From the NCBI GenBank assembly GCA_964607765.1, contig CAZSNT010000001.1, positions 62,001-126,000 on the forward strand: 64,000 nucleotides of DNA. Direction: 5' to 3'. The notes under the pieces were generated by a model. It searched no databases. It was not told the origin of the DNA and saw only the letters and a program-made list of their open reading frames with translations. The DNA is from CAZSNT01 sp964607765. GTDB lineage: Bacteria; Verrucomicrobiota; Lentisphaeria; Oligosphaerales; JABHEG01. Position numbers and translations under genes: made by a program. Positions 47,001 to 54,942 of the stretch are shown in pieces; the first letter of the stretch is position 1, and every line of letters starts with the position of its first letter.

Positions 47001-48198
47001 GCGGCGCAACGGGCCTGAGGGCGACTACCATCTTCTCACGCCACTCGAGTTCCACGCCGACACGAGCGAGCTCGTGCAGATGCTCCGCAAAGGACATCAC
47101 AACGTGGAACTCGATGCGGAGTCGTGGGACCGACTCATCACCTGGATCGACCTCAACGCGCCCTACCACGGGACGTGGACAGAGGCCGGCGCCAAGGCGG
47201 AGATCCTCGAGCGCCGCCTCGCCCTCAGGAAACTCTATGCCAACGACACGTACAACCCCGAGACGGTCGTCAATCCCTACCAGAAATCGACCGACCGGGT
47301 CATGCCTGCCGCGCGTGAGCGCCAGGTTGTTGAGCGCAAGCCTGCGGCGATCGCAAAGCAGGAGCAAACCGCGCTGGAGTTGGGGCTTGGCGACGACGTG
47401 ACCATGAGGCTGGTCAGCATTCCTGCCGGCTCGTTCTCCATGGGCAGCAACGACGAGACCCCGGTCGAGCAGCCCGTGACGCGCGTGACTATCGCCAAGC
47501 CGTTCTACATGGGCGCCACCGAGGTCACGCTGAAGCAGTACCGCCAGTTCGACCCGGGATATCTGAACGGCGTGTATGACATGCATTACAAGGACCAGGT
47601 GCACCGCGGCTACTACATGAACCACATGCCGCTGCCCGCGATCAGGGTCACGTGGGAACGCGCCATGGCGTTCTGCGAGTGGCTGTCCGCAAAGACCGGC
47701 AGGGCGGTCACCCTCCCTACGGAAGCACAGTGGGAATGGGCCTGCCGCGCCGGCACGGACACCCCCCTGTCCTACGGCAACTTGGACACCATCTTCTCGG
47801 AACAAGCGAACATGGCCGATGTCACGGTCAAACTGATGGCGGTCAGCGGCGTGAATCCGCGACCGATCAAGAACCCCAACACCAGCATGGATTTCAAACT
47901 GAAGGACCCGCGCTCCGACGACAACACGCTGTTTCTGGCCTCGGCCGGCACGTTCCTGCCCAACGCGTGGGGATTGCACGACATGCACGGCAACGCCGCC
48001 GAATGGACGCGCTCCGCCTACAGACCCTACCCCTACAACGAGGCGGACGGGCGCAACGAAGGGGACAGCAGCACGCACAAAGTGGTCCGGGGCGGCTCCT
48101 GGCACGATCGCCCGTTCCGCTGCACATCCTCGTACCGTTTGGGGTTCCCCGCCTGGCAGCGTGTCTACAACGTCGGCTTCCGCGTGGTGTGTGAGTAG
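44023..48198 (+). CDS. Exported chimera: TolB/HzsA-like propeller, two CxxCH heme motifs, FGE-like C-terminus
   Basis: This 1391-residue exported protein (signal MHRFALILSIAAIPAICADAF) begins with a PA14-like or jelly-roll part (GSDDGIAVFLNGAKLL). A propeller follows at about 400-850 (RRLTFDQDASWHPSVRSDGRVMYVRWEY, as in TolB/HzsA). Next come SCVGCHES (883-887) and FCVGCHDG (933-937), two c-type heme motifs, and from about 1125 an FGE-sulfatase/SUMF1 domain (LVSIPAGSFSMGSNDE, LPTEAQWEWACRAGT, HDMHGNAAEWT, GGSWHDRPFRC, NVGFRVVCE). The first Cys of the usual FGE pair is missing (GGSWHD), so true formylglycine formation is doubtful. It may be an outer-envelope redox or binding protein. Confidence 0.82.
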   Translation: MHRFALILSIAAIPAICADAFRIDDIYRKQDTWRDTLRVSLRNLVAWEKAHAKAGAAGAGAAGFELLEQQQGIGLSRWKTLPPFKAQKDALGHDYGPESSLETQKWLEKPKWRAGYVIKMGMPGSTIQYCYCRLQADADRTVTAYMGSDDGIAVFLNGAKLLANDARRGVGANQETVKLALKKGVNHLLLKIHNAGGDSGMYFSLEKEAKGSLSSSTKGISLEDSRRTAIWARLTKDFGADPVRAREMKAERQDGIWAGDLGKNELGTLAQRYAANTRPYEELDKKAKGLVASVKDAASLQKLRDVYYESLALHAIFGPKDPAAPNNGLPPCLPPEQNDGVLNGPLTKGGHSAKGEGDQESLRLAIEDLINTHGDKYPNGKSYLERLKTVKPGSEEFLALKREALLANPLLDFDKVLMVRSKKGKRFAANWETRTSCGGTFEDELVVLSLRTGETKTVYKPGAGKYVGDIDLHWDGGRVLFSSHVDKGKLTDVPGTKSTRHYSIFEVDIDPKSGAMKGDVRQVAPDMGHDVDNYYACYLPDDRIVFASTAAYDGVPCVGGGAYVANLYLMNGDGSGVRRLTFDQDASWHPSVRSDGRVMYVRWEYTDSAHYYSRVVMTMNPDGTDQKAYYGSNSYWPNSLFFPRQIPGPGNSTKFVATVTGHHSHAKGGAACIFDVSRGREEADGAVQFLTGRGKKVEPLVIDNLCRVYNPKFYEPFPLSEKYFLIVANASIYLVDTFDNMLCLKQKDGSGGYWEPIPLRKAERPPVVADRVDSRRKHTTVILNDVYQGPGLAGVPRGTVKAVRVYRYEYGPRHKGGHYAMGMEAGWDAKQILGTAPVKPDGSASFMVPANTPFAVQPLDADGKALQLMRSWVVGMPGELLSCVGCHESQNLPPTLYRTKAMLQKPDKLKPFHGSARGFSFTREIQPVLDKFCVGCHDGTSDLAADGRDKKGRYIVPDRIIGTGSNTGKKLRQCGIPDLSKPSSAHRMLHPYVRRNGPEGDYHLLTPLEFHADTSELVQMLRKGHHNVELDAESWDRLITWIDLNAPYHGTWTEAGAKAEILERRLALRKLYANDTYNPETVVNPYQKSTDRVMPAARERQVVERKPAAIAKQEQTALELGLGDDVTMRLVSIPAGSFSMGSNDETPVEQPVTRVTIAKPFYMGATEVTLKQYRQFDPGYLNGVYDMHYKDQVHRGYYMNHMPLPAIRVTWERAMAFCEWLSAKTGRAVTLPTEAQWEWACRAGTDTPLSYGNLDTIFSEQANMADVTVKLMAVSGVNPRPIKNPNTSMDFKLKDPRSDDNTLFLASAGTFLPNAWGLHDMHGNAAEWTRSAYRPYPYNEADGRNEGDSSTHKVVRGGSWHDRPFRCTSSYRLGFPAWQRVYNVGFRVVCE

Positions 48199-48240
48199 TC
48201 GGCAGTCCTGGCCCACCGGTCCGGCTCACATCCTGAAGGC

Positions 48241-48260
48241 GCCGGTTCTCCGCAACCGGC
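48241..48260 (+). other. Small palindrome downstream of the chimeric gene
   Basis: GCCGGTT (48241-48247) pairs with AACCGGC (48254-48260) around CTCCGC. No T-run follows, so it may be REP-like rather than a terminator. Confidence 0.35.
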
Positions 48261-48292
48261 CGCCGCTGAACGCCGTATTGTCCCAACCCGAA

Positions 48293-48322
48293 AACTACAT
48301 CATAGACTTGCTTTATGTAGTT
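48293..48322. promoter_or_regulatory. Inverted repeat overlapping a possible promoter of the AlbA/HATPase gene
   Basis: AACTACAT (48293-48300) and ATGTAGTT (48315-48322) are perfect inverted repeats. They overlap TTGCTT (48308-48313), which with TAGTGT (48331-48336, 17-base spacing) could be a promoter. This is an AT-rich patch in a GC-rich region. Confidence 0.45.
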
Positions 48323-48407
48323 CTTTAGTGTAGTGTAGGCTGTACGGGAAGGGGGCCGGGTAGAAGTGTGTGTCCGGGGCCACCAGCGACAGCTGCGGAG
48401 AATCGAG

Positions 48408-49949
48408 ATGGCTGTGCCAGGCAGAGAGCGGTTGCTGGAGCTTGCGGCGCTGGGTGAAGACAGCAAACACCAGTTCAAAGTTGACGTACGCAACGTCGAC
48501 TCGCTGGCGTCTGAGATGGCGGCGTTGGCGAACGCGTCGGGCGGCGTTGTTCTGATCGGGGTGGCTGACGACGGCACCGTCCCGGGGTTGGCCCCCGCCG
48601 ACGTGCGCCGGGTCAACCAGCTCATCGGCTCTGCGGCGAGCCAGCACGTGCGCAGTCCACTCACCGTGCAGACCGAGAACGTGCCGGTCGGCGACGGCCG
48701 TGTAGTGATCGTGCTCACGATCCCCATGGGAATCGACAAGCCCTACTTCGACAGGAAGGGCGTGATCTGGCTGAAGTCCGGCGCGGACAAGCGGCGGATC
48801 AACTCGAAGGAGGAACTGCGACGCTTTTTCCAACTGTCCCACCAGGTCCACGGCGATGAACTGCCGACGGATGCGGGCACCGAGGCACTGGACAGGCTCC
48901 GCCTGCGGGACTTCCTGCGAGATGTTCACGGGTTGGAGTTTCCGGAGTCGGAACACGACCTGCACAACCTGCTGCGCAGCATGAATTTGCTGAGCGACAG
49001 CGGCAGACTCAACGTGGCAGGCGTGTTGCTGTTCGGAGAACGCCCGGAATGGATCCTGCCGCAGTTCGTGGTCAAAGCAATCCGGTATCCGGGGGACGAC
49101 ATCCACCTGAGTCAATACCTGGACACTGAGGACTTCAGTGGCCCGTTGCCGGCTGTGTTCGACGGGGCGTTCGGGTTTGTCATGCGCAACCTGCACAAAG
49201 TCCAGGCAGGCCGTGACGTCAACGCGCCGGGCGTGCCGGAGGTCCCCAAGTCCGTGCTCGAGGAACTGCTGGTCAATGCGCTGGTGCACCGGGACTACAT
49301 GATAAGCGCCCCCATTCGCCTGTTCGTGTTCGACAGTCGCATTGAAATCACCAGTCCCGGCCATCTTCCGAACAACCTGACTGTGGACAAGCTGCGTACC
49401 GGCAACGCCAACATCCGTAACCCGGTTCTCGCGTCTTTTGTCGCGAAAGGGGTGCTGCCGTATCACGGGCTTGGCTCAGGCATTCCCCGGGCCTTGGCGG
49501 CCTGGCCTGACATCGACCTGCAGGACGACCGGGACGGGTGCCTCTTTACCGTTACCATCCACAGGAAAGGCGTGCTTGACGAGGCTGGGACACACGCGAT
49601 GGACGGCGGGAGGGAATTCCGGGAAGACGGCGGCGGGTTGTGGGGGCACAGGTCTACAGGTAAGAACCGTTATCCTGTAGTGACTCCTGCCCTGGAGGCT
49701 TCGTCCCGGACGATGAAGCCTACAGGAAAGCGCGTGCCATCGGGAGCGATGCCCGTGGGCAAGACTGCGGGCCGTTTGCTGGCGTTGATGTCTGTTCGCC
49801 CAGGAATCACTGTGGCCGAGATGGCGGCGGAGACGGCGATTACTGTGGACGGAGTGAACTATCATCTTCGACGGCTCCGCCAAGCGGGACGTGTCGAGCG
49901 CGTAGGCGGCCGCAAGTTCGGACACTGGGAAGTCTTCGGTACAGTCTGA
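48408..49949 (+). CDS. AlbA_2/Schlafen-type DNA-binding ATPase regulator with C-terminal winged helix
   Basis: This 513-residue cytosolic protein resembles the AlbA_2 domain plus HATPase_c_4 regulators. The N-terminus has LGEDSKHQFKVDVRNVDSLASEMAALANASGGVVLIGVADDG, the AlbA_2 pattern. The middle holds LEELLVNALVHRDYMISAPIRLFVFDSRIEITSPGHLPNNLT and GSGIPRALAAW, the HATPase_c_4 pattern. The C-terminus is a winged helix (LLALMSVRPGITVAEMAAETAITVDGVNYHLRRLRQAGRVERVG). A linker (about 400-445) encoded by palindromic DNA lies between them. ATG 48408 is chosen for GGAG 7 bases upstream; the longer frame from 48366 lacks one. Self-regulation through the nearby inverted repeat is inference. Confidence 0.85.
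   Translation: MAVPGRERLLELAALGEDSKHQFKVDVRNVDSLASEMAALANASGGVVLIGVADDGTVPGLAPADVRRVNQLIGSAASQHVRSPLTVQTENVPVGDGRVVIVLTIPMGIDKPYFDRKGVIWLKSGADKRRINSKEELRRFFQLSHQVHGDELPTDAGTEALDRLRLRDFLRDVHGLEFPESEHDLHNLLRSMNLLSDSGRLNVAGVLLFGERPEWILPQFVVKAIRYPGDDIHLSQYLDTEDFSGPLPAVFDGAFGFVMRNLHKVQAGRDVNAPGVPEVPKSVLEELLVNALVHRDYMISAPIRLFVFDSRIEITSPGHLPNNLTVDKLRTGNANIRNPVLASFVAKGVLPYHGLGSGIPRALAAWPDIDLQDDRDGCLFTVTIHRKGVLDEAGTHAMDGGREFREDGGGLWGHRSTGKNRYPVVTPALEASSRTMKPTGKRVPSGAMPVGKTAGRLLALMSVRPGITVAEMAAETAITVDGVNYHLRRLRQAGRVERVGGRKFGHWEVFGTV
49654..49727 (+). repeat. Palindromic repeat inserted in-frame in a coding sequence
   Basis: The heptamer CTACAGG occurs at 49654-49660, inverted at 49674-49680, and direct again at 49720-49726. 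TCCTGTAG and CTACAGGA (49673-49680, 49720-49727) enclose AGGCTTC..GTCC paired with GGAC..GAAGCCT. The block encodes a low-complexity linker without breaking the frame. Confidence 0.6.
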
Positions 49950-50016
49950 ACGGCGCGTTAGAGCACGTCTTGGCTGGCTGGAGGGCACCGCTACAGTCTG
50001 GGAGAAAGGGATTGCC

Positions 50017-52236
50017 ATGCTTCGTCCCATGATCGTGGTCACCGTTCTGGCATCGTCGTGTTTCCAGGCGCTTGCCGGGACCCGGTTGCCTGTTGCCCAA
50101 CCTGCGCCTGGCTCGGTGTACCCGGAGATCCCGGCGGCTGCCGTTTCCCGCTGTCAGCCATTCCCGGTGCGCGGCTACCACCAACACATTTTCCCCGAGC
50201 GTCAGCCGATGGCCGTGTTCCACGAGCGTCTCGAACAACTCGCCGAACTCGACTACAATCTCGTCGTCTTTGGCTTGGGCCATTCGGGCGCCGCGACGAT
50301 CACGATGTACAGGGACGGGACCATCGCACCCAACGGCTGCGACACGGGCGCACTGCGCGCGCTTGTGGCTCATGCCATTGATCTTGGCCTGGAGCCTGTG
50401 TTCGAGATGAAGTTCATCGGCAAACAGCTGCCGCTCATACGGCCGTTGCTGGAAGAGCACCCCGGGTTGGTCATTGACCCCGAGAATCGGTCGACCGTGC
50501 TCAATGCCGCTTATCGCATGCCGGACGGTCGCGATGCCTACACTGCCACCGCCTTGCGCCTGATCGAGTATCTCCTCGACCTGTACCCGGAACAGCATGC
50601 ACCGAAGTACTTCCACCTGGGCATCGATGAGTTTGATGCCGACGACATGGCAACGTTGGCACAGACGCTGGGCATGACGCCGCCGCAGGCTTTCGCGCAT
50701 TGCCTGAACCTTGGCACGGACGCCCTTCTGGCACGCGGCGTCACGCCGATCATCTGGGGGGATATCCTGCTCTCAGCCGTACTTGGCGGGGACGAGCACG
50801 GGATCACGCTGTCCGCTTACAGGACGCCCGACCCGCGGCATCTGGTCGAGCCGGGCCGGGCATATCACGGGGCCTACAAGAGCGGCAAGGTCTCGTTGCA
50901 CACCATGGTGAACCATTTGCGGGACCGCGACAAGGTCATCGTGGCGGACTGGCACTACTCACCGTCCAGCATCGGCGAGTTTCCGTCAGTGGACTACTTC
51001 CTCGGGCTTGGCTTCAAGGACGTCTGGGGGTGTCCGTGGTTCGATGCCACGAACATGCGCCAGTTCAGTCGCTACGCGGCCTCACGCGGCTGCGGCGGCA
51101 TGATCGCCACGGCCTGGAATGTGGCGTACCTGCCCGATGAGCGCCTCCGGTTCCTCCACATTCTGCGGAACTCCGCCGCGTACTTCCTCAGGCCCGGCCT
51201 GGCGCCTCCCGCGGAGGTCTTCCCTGCCTACGAGATGCGCGGTCGGGAAGGGCTATCCGTGGCCGACGAGAAGCGCACCGGCATGGTGGCCAGGGATGAC
51301 CTGACGCTGACGTTCCAGGCACGCGTAGCCGACGGCATCACGCCGCGCGACGCCGTGCTGCTCTTCATGCCCCCCGGGCGCGGCGCGCAGGCTATCGAGA
51401 GCCCGTTGACCTTCGATCCGGCGACCCGCCAGCTCCGCGCTCGCCTCTCGCTGCCGCCCGACGTCGCCACCGACCGGGTCTGGCGGCTGGGTTACGGCTA
51501 TACGGACAGCGTCTCGGGGTACTTTGTGCACGCAGACTGCCCCCAGGGCTTTGTCGTGACTCATGTTCCCGTGCAGCTGCCCGAAGTGCGAGCCGGGACG
51601 CTTCTGAGCGGGGTTTTCACTGACCTGGCGGATCCCGGACTCAAGACAACACAATGGCTGGCCGGCGAGTGCGCGACCATTCTGGGGTCGGCACGGTCCC
51701 GGAAGCCAGGGAGCGGGCCTCGTTCCGAGGCGCTGGATGTAGAGTGCTTCGATCGGCTCTGGGCGTACCCGTCGACCGCCCTCAACCAAAAACTGGCGCA
51801 GGGCTTCCGTATCGAGATCGAGGCCAAGATGACGGGGCGCTTCAGCGGTAACGACTATTGCGCGTTGCTGACTAAAGGTAGTTTCCATACGGGATTCCGC
51901 GTCTTGGTCAGGAAGGACGGCGTGCTGCTGCTCCAGTTTGCGGGCCTGGCTGAAGGGAACCCGCTCTGGGTTCACACGAAAGCTCCCCTGCCCATGGACG
52001 CGTGGCTGGACATCGTGCTCACTTACCGCCCACCGGACGAAGGCGAGCCCGGCGAGGCCGTGATCTGCATTGGCGGCGTGGAGCAAGCCCGGCAGGCGAT
52101 TACGGTTGCCATGCCCGCCTCGTCTGCCGTGATCGGCGTGGGCTGCGAGTTCACCGACCCGCGGGCTGGGCCAACCGGCAAGCGCCGGCCCAACTTTCCG
52201 GGTCTGGTGCGGCGTTTGAGGATGTCCACTTTGTAG
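50017..52236 (+). CDS. Exported GH20-like hexosaminidase with LamG-like C-terminus
   Basis: The 739-residue protein has a signal peptide (MLRPMIVVTVLASSCFQALAG) and a TIM barrel with FHLGIDEFD, where Asp204-Glu205 match the GH20 catalytic pair. Nearby are VRGYHQHIF, YNLVVFGLGHSG, ARGVTPIIWGDILL and VIVADWHY. The C-terminal part (about 470-739) is a LamG/concanavalin-like domain (FRIEIEAKMTGRFSGNDYCALLTKG, VLTYRPPDEGEPGEAVICIGG). GH20 enzymes release terminal N-acetylhexosamine from glycans; other DE barrels exist, so the family is probable rather than certain. ATG 50017 has GAAAGGGA upstream. Confidence 0.75.
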   Translation: MLRPMIVVTVLASSCFQALAGTRLPVAQPAPGSVYPEIPAAAVSRCQPFPVRGYHQHIFPERQPMAVFHERLEQLAELDYNLVVFGLGHSGAATITMYRDGTIAPNGCDTGALRALVAHAIDLGLEPVFEMKFIGKQLPLIRPLLEEHPGLVIDPENRSTVLNAAYRMPDGRDAYTATALRLIEYLLDLYPEQHAPKYFHLGIDEFDADDMATLAQTLGMTPPQAFAHCLNLGTDALLARGVTPIIWGDILLSAVLGGDEHGITLSAYRTPDPRHLVEPGRAYHGAYKSGKVSLHTMVNHLRDRDKVIVADWHYSPSSIGEFPSVDYFLGLGFKDVWGCPWFDATNMRQFSRYAASRGCGGMIATAWNVAYLPDERLRFLHILRNSAAYFLRPGLAPPAEVFPAYEMRGREGLSVADEKRTGMVARDDLTLTFQARVADGITPRDAVLLFMPPGRGAQAIESPLTFDPATRQLRARLSLPPDVATDRVWRLGYGYTDSVSGYFVHADCPQGFVVTHVPVQLPEVRAGTLLSGVFTDLADPGLKTTQWLAGECATILGSARSRKPGSGPRSEALDVECFDRLWAYPSTALNQKLAQGFRIEIEAKMTGRFSGNDYCALLTKGSFHTGFRVLVRKDGVLLLQFAGLAEGNPLWVHTKAPLPMDAWLDIVLTYRPPDEGEPGEAVICIGGVEQARQAITVAMPASSAVIGVGCEFTDPRAGPTGKRRPNFPGLVRRLRMSTL

Positions 52237-52243
52237 GCCAGTC

Positions 52244-52351
52244 TCAGGCGGAGCCGCATGGGGAAGCCAGGCTCGCCTGGAGCGTGATGACGGACAGATC
52301 CGGAGGGGCTCGGGCAAAGGCCCGATCGAAGGTCACAACGTCGAGACCACT
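52244..52351 (-). pseudogene. C-terminal remnant of a PIN-domain (VapC-type) toxin
   Basis: On the minus strand, frame 52351 to 52244 encodes 35 residues beginning SGLDVVTFDRAFARAPPDLSVITL and ending at TGA. This is the usual end of a PIN-domain toxin (last beta strand, T-F-D-R acidic site, short strand). No start or N-terminal 90-odd residues exist. It overlaps the last codons of the antitoxin-like frame, as if a deletion fused the antitoxin's 3-prime end to the toxin's tail. Confidence 0.65.
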
Positions 52352-52461
52352 GCCTTCCGCAACGCTTCGTTCACGATGGCGCTCAGCGTCGTGTGCCTCT
52401 CAGCCGCCAGACTCTTGGCCACAACAGCGAGCTCGTCATTGAGTACAAGCGTAGTTCGCAC
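52333..52461 (-). CDS. Short VapB-like ribbon-helix-helix antitoxin, C-terminus truncated
   Basis: A GTG at 52461 starts a 42-residue product reading (M)RTTLVLNDELAVVAKSLAAERH..LSAIVNEALRKAVV. This matches the RHH part of VapB antitoxins, which typically open MRTTLVLDDEL and are about 65-75 residues long. The toxin-binding C-terminal tail is missing; it ends at TGA where the toxin remnant begins. No ribosome site is evident. RHH proteins bind operator DNA as dimers. It is probably a remnant that may still bind DNA. Confidence 0.55.
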   Translation of the reverse strand: MRTTLVLNDELAVVAKSLAAERHTTLSAIVNEALRKAVVSTL

Positions 52462-52613
52462 ATATATGCGCGGCAGGATGTCGTCAGCTTCTGTTTTGTC
52501 AGCAGCGCATACTGGCGCTATGCTGATCGGTGGACGATCGGGAGCATCTGTCTCGTCCACTGTGCTCGTGTCCGTACTCGTCCGCCGGCACGGGAACCGG
52601 AAAGGGAAACGAC

Positions 52614-53864
52614 ATGAAACAGCAAGCCGTGTTAGTGTGCGCAAGTACGATGTTGATCGCAGGGACCATGTCCCGCGTTCTGGCGGAGCCATTGCAGGTC
52701 TACATCTTGGCTGGCCAGTCGAACATGGCAGGGCATGCGAAGGTCGAGACTTTCGACTACATAGGCGATGACCCGGCCACGGCGCCGCTGCTCGAACAGA
52801 TGCGCGCCGCGGACGGCAGCCCGCGTGTGTGCGAGAGGGTCTGGATCTCGTACCTCACGAACAGCAAGGAGCCGGGCGAGGGGTTCGGCAAACTCACCGC
52901 GGGCTACGGCGCGCGCAAGGATCCGACCCGGGACGGCGGCAAGATCGGCCCTGAGTTCACCTTCGGTATCACGTTGGAGACGACGCTCGATGCTCCGATC
53001 CTGATCATCAAGACCGCTTGGGGCGGCAAGTCGCTGAACACGGATTTCCGGCCGCCGAGTGCGGGCCCGTACGAGTTCAGCGAGAGCCAGCTGGAGAACC
53101 TGAAGAAGCGGGGCAAGGACATTGCGCAGGCGAAGGCTGACAAAGCGGCGGCCACAGGCAAGTACTACCGACTGATGGTCGACCACGTCAAGCACGTGCT
53201 CGGGGACATCAAACGCGTCTGCCCGGAGTACGACGAAGAGCAAGGCTACAGGATTGCGGGGTTCGTCTGGTTCCAGGGCTGGAACGACATGGTGGAACGC
53301 GGCACGTACCCGAATCGTGGCAAGCCGGGTGGCTACGACCAGTACAGCGAGTGCCTGGCAGCCTTCATTCGCGACGTCCGCAAAGACCTGTCCGCGCCGC
53401 GGATGCCTTTCGTCATCGGCGTGATGGGCGTGAACGGCCCGTTGGAGTTCTACACGAACAGTCGCTACAAACCCGTACACGCAAGCTTCCGCGCCGCCAT
53501 GGCGGCCCCGGCGGCGCTGCCCGAGTTCAAAGGCAACGTGGCGGCGGTCGAAACAGCACCCTACTGGGACCGGGACCTGGCAGCCATCGACGCGAAGCGC
53601 GCCGAGGTAAAGGCAATGAGCATCTCGCTGCGTAACAAGCACAAAGACCACGCCAACAAGGACGGGACCATGACCCCGGCGCAGCAGCGTGAATACGTGG
53701 AGAAATACCGGGCGAGATTGATCCCGCCGGAAGACGAGGCACGGTACCGGCGTGGCGCGTCGAACGCGGGGTACCACTATCTCGGCTGCGCCAAGACCAT
53801 GGCGCTGATCGGCAAAGCGTTCGCCGAGGCAGTGCTGGAGCTCGCGAGCGAACCGCAGAGGTAA
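52614..53864 (+). CDS. Exported sialate O-acetylesterase (SASA)-like SGNH esterase
   Basis: The 416-residue protein has a signal peptide (MKQQAVLVCASTMLIAGTMSRVLAEP) and the SASA/CE6-like SGNH blocks: YILAGQSNMAGHAK (nucleophile Ser, block I), IKTAWGGKSL (block II), VWFQGWNDMVE (block III, with Asn), and NAGYHYLGCAKTM (catalytic His, block V). Family members deacetylate sialic acids or acetylated polysaccharides. An insert rich in Lys/Ala (about 165-185) is unusual. ATG 52614 has AAAGGGA upstream. The membrane protein at 53876 follows after 11 bases. Confidence 0.9.
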   Translation: MKQQAVLVCASTMLIAGTMSRVLAEPLQVYILAGQSNMAGHAKVETFDYIGDDPATAPLLEQMRAADGSPRVCERVWISYLTNSKEPGEGFGKLTAGYGARKDPTRDGGKIGPEFTFGITLETTLDAPILIIKTAWGGKSLNTDFRPPSAGPYEFSESQLENLKKRGKDIAQAKADKAAATGKYYRLMVDHVKHVLGDIKRVCPEYDEEQGYRIAGFVWFQGWNDMVERGTYPNRGKPGGYDQYSECLAAFIRDVRKDLSAPRMPFVIGVMGVNGPLEFYTNSRYKPVHASFRAAMAAPAALPEFKGNVAAVETAPYWDRDLAAIDAKRAEVKAMSISLRNKHKDHANKDGTMTPAQQREYVEKYRARLIPPEDEARYRRGASNAGYHYLGCAKTMALIGKAFAEAVLELASEPQR

Positions 53865-53875
53865 GGAGGAGCAGC

Positions 53876-54844
53876 ATGCCGTCGGATCATCTGTTCTACA
53901 AGCACTCGGGCAAATTCGGGCTGGGAATCCTGTTCTTCGGGCCGCTGATCGTCATTCCGGTGGCGCAGATCCTGGCTCTCGTCTACACCTACGCCTCGGT
54001 CTACATCCCCATTGTCGGAATTGTCACTCTCCTGGCGCTCGGTGGGTTCGCGTTCGGCATGGGCGTGACCATCTCTCTTCTGTGCATGAAATTCAAGGTC
54101 CGCAACCGAACCGTGTGTTGGCTGGCGGGGCTGGCAACGGGCCTGGTCACGCTCTACCTGTCCTGGGCCTCGTTCATCTACGTGATGGTCAACCGCGCCA
54201 CGGACACGGACAAGGTCTCCCTGTTCATGGTCATATCCAGCCCGTTCGCCATCCTGCAGATTGCGAGGGCGATCTGCGCGGAGGGCTGGTTCAGCATCGG
54301 TTCGTCATCCTCCGCGACCGTCAAAGGCATCCCGCTGCTGATCATCTGGTTCCTCGAGGGACTCGTGCTTGTCTTCGTACCCATGGTGATAGCGGGCAAG
54401 TGCATTGTGGACGAGGTCTTCTGTGAGATGTGCAAGGCCTGGACCGAACACGTCCAAGGCGTGCTGGCGCTCGAGGCCGCAGCGGCGACCGACTTCGCGC
54501 AGCAGGCCCGGCAGGGCGATCTGGCCGGCCTGGCAAGCGCGCGCCGGTACAGGGGCCCCGACAGCGTCTGCGGCCGGCTCGATGTCTGGCGCTGTGGCAG
54601 CTGCAAGGCGTTCTTCGCCCTCGGTGTGAAACGCCTCGAAACCACCGTGGACAGCAAAGGCAACAGCAATACCAAAGAGTCCGTCCTGCTTCCGCCGATG
54701 CTGATCGACGCGGATCAGTACCGCACCACCATGCAGGCAGTGAAAGCCACACCGGAGCCCGAAGCAAAGGCCGAAGGAGCCGGTGAGTCCGAGGAGCCCG
54801 CCGCAGCCGAGACGGCAGACCCGCCGCCCATCGCTCTGGAGTGA
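53876..54844 (+). CDS. Membrane protein with four helices and a Cys-pair tail
   Basis: This 322-residue protein has four predicted helices (about 15-40, 43-70, 81-107 and 150-176). A cytosolic tail follows with CEMCKAW and CGRLDVWRCGSCKAFF, two Cys pairs that could bind zinc, and ends in a Pro/Glu/Ala-rich stretch. No family is recognised. ATG 53876 follows the esterase stop by 11 bases with AAGGAGGAG between, so both are translated from one message. Its role is unknown. Confidence 0.75.
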   Translation: MPSDHLFYKHSGKFGLGILFFGPLIVIPVAQILALVYTYASVYIPIVGIVTLLALGGFAFGMGVTISLLCMKFKVRNRTVCWLAGLATGLVTLYLSWASFIYVMVNRATDTDKVSLFMVISSPFAILQIARAICAEGWFSIGSSSSATVKGIPLLIIWFLEGLVLVFVPMVIAGKCIVDEVFCEMCKAWTEHVQGVLALEAAAATDFAQQARQGDLAGLASARRYRGPDSVCGRLDVWRCGSCKAFFALGVKRLETTVDSKGNSNTKESVLLPPMLIDADQYRTTMQAVKATPEPEAKAEGAGESEEPAAAETADPPPIALE

Positions 54845-54861
54845 ACGCCTATGCGGCGTCC

Positions 54862-54890
54862 TTGCTCACTGCGTTCTGCGCCGCTACATT
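54862..54890 (+). promoter_or_regulatory. Sigma70-type promoter for the DUF1549 gene cluster
   Basis: TTGCTC (54862-54867) and TACATT (54885-54890) are exactly 17 bases apart, 52 bases upstream of the first gene of the cluster. An imperfect GCGGCG/CGCCGC stem overlaps it. Confidence 0.5.
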
Positions 54891-54942
54891 TATGGAACGC
54901 GCACGCGTGATTGATGTCTAAGTTGCCCAAGGTGACTTCAGT

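Noticed and set aside
46213..48216. A 667-codon minus-strand open frame
   Set aside because: It is antisense to the FGE-like part of the 1391-residue gene, where LPTEAQWEWACRAGT is unmistakable.
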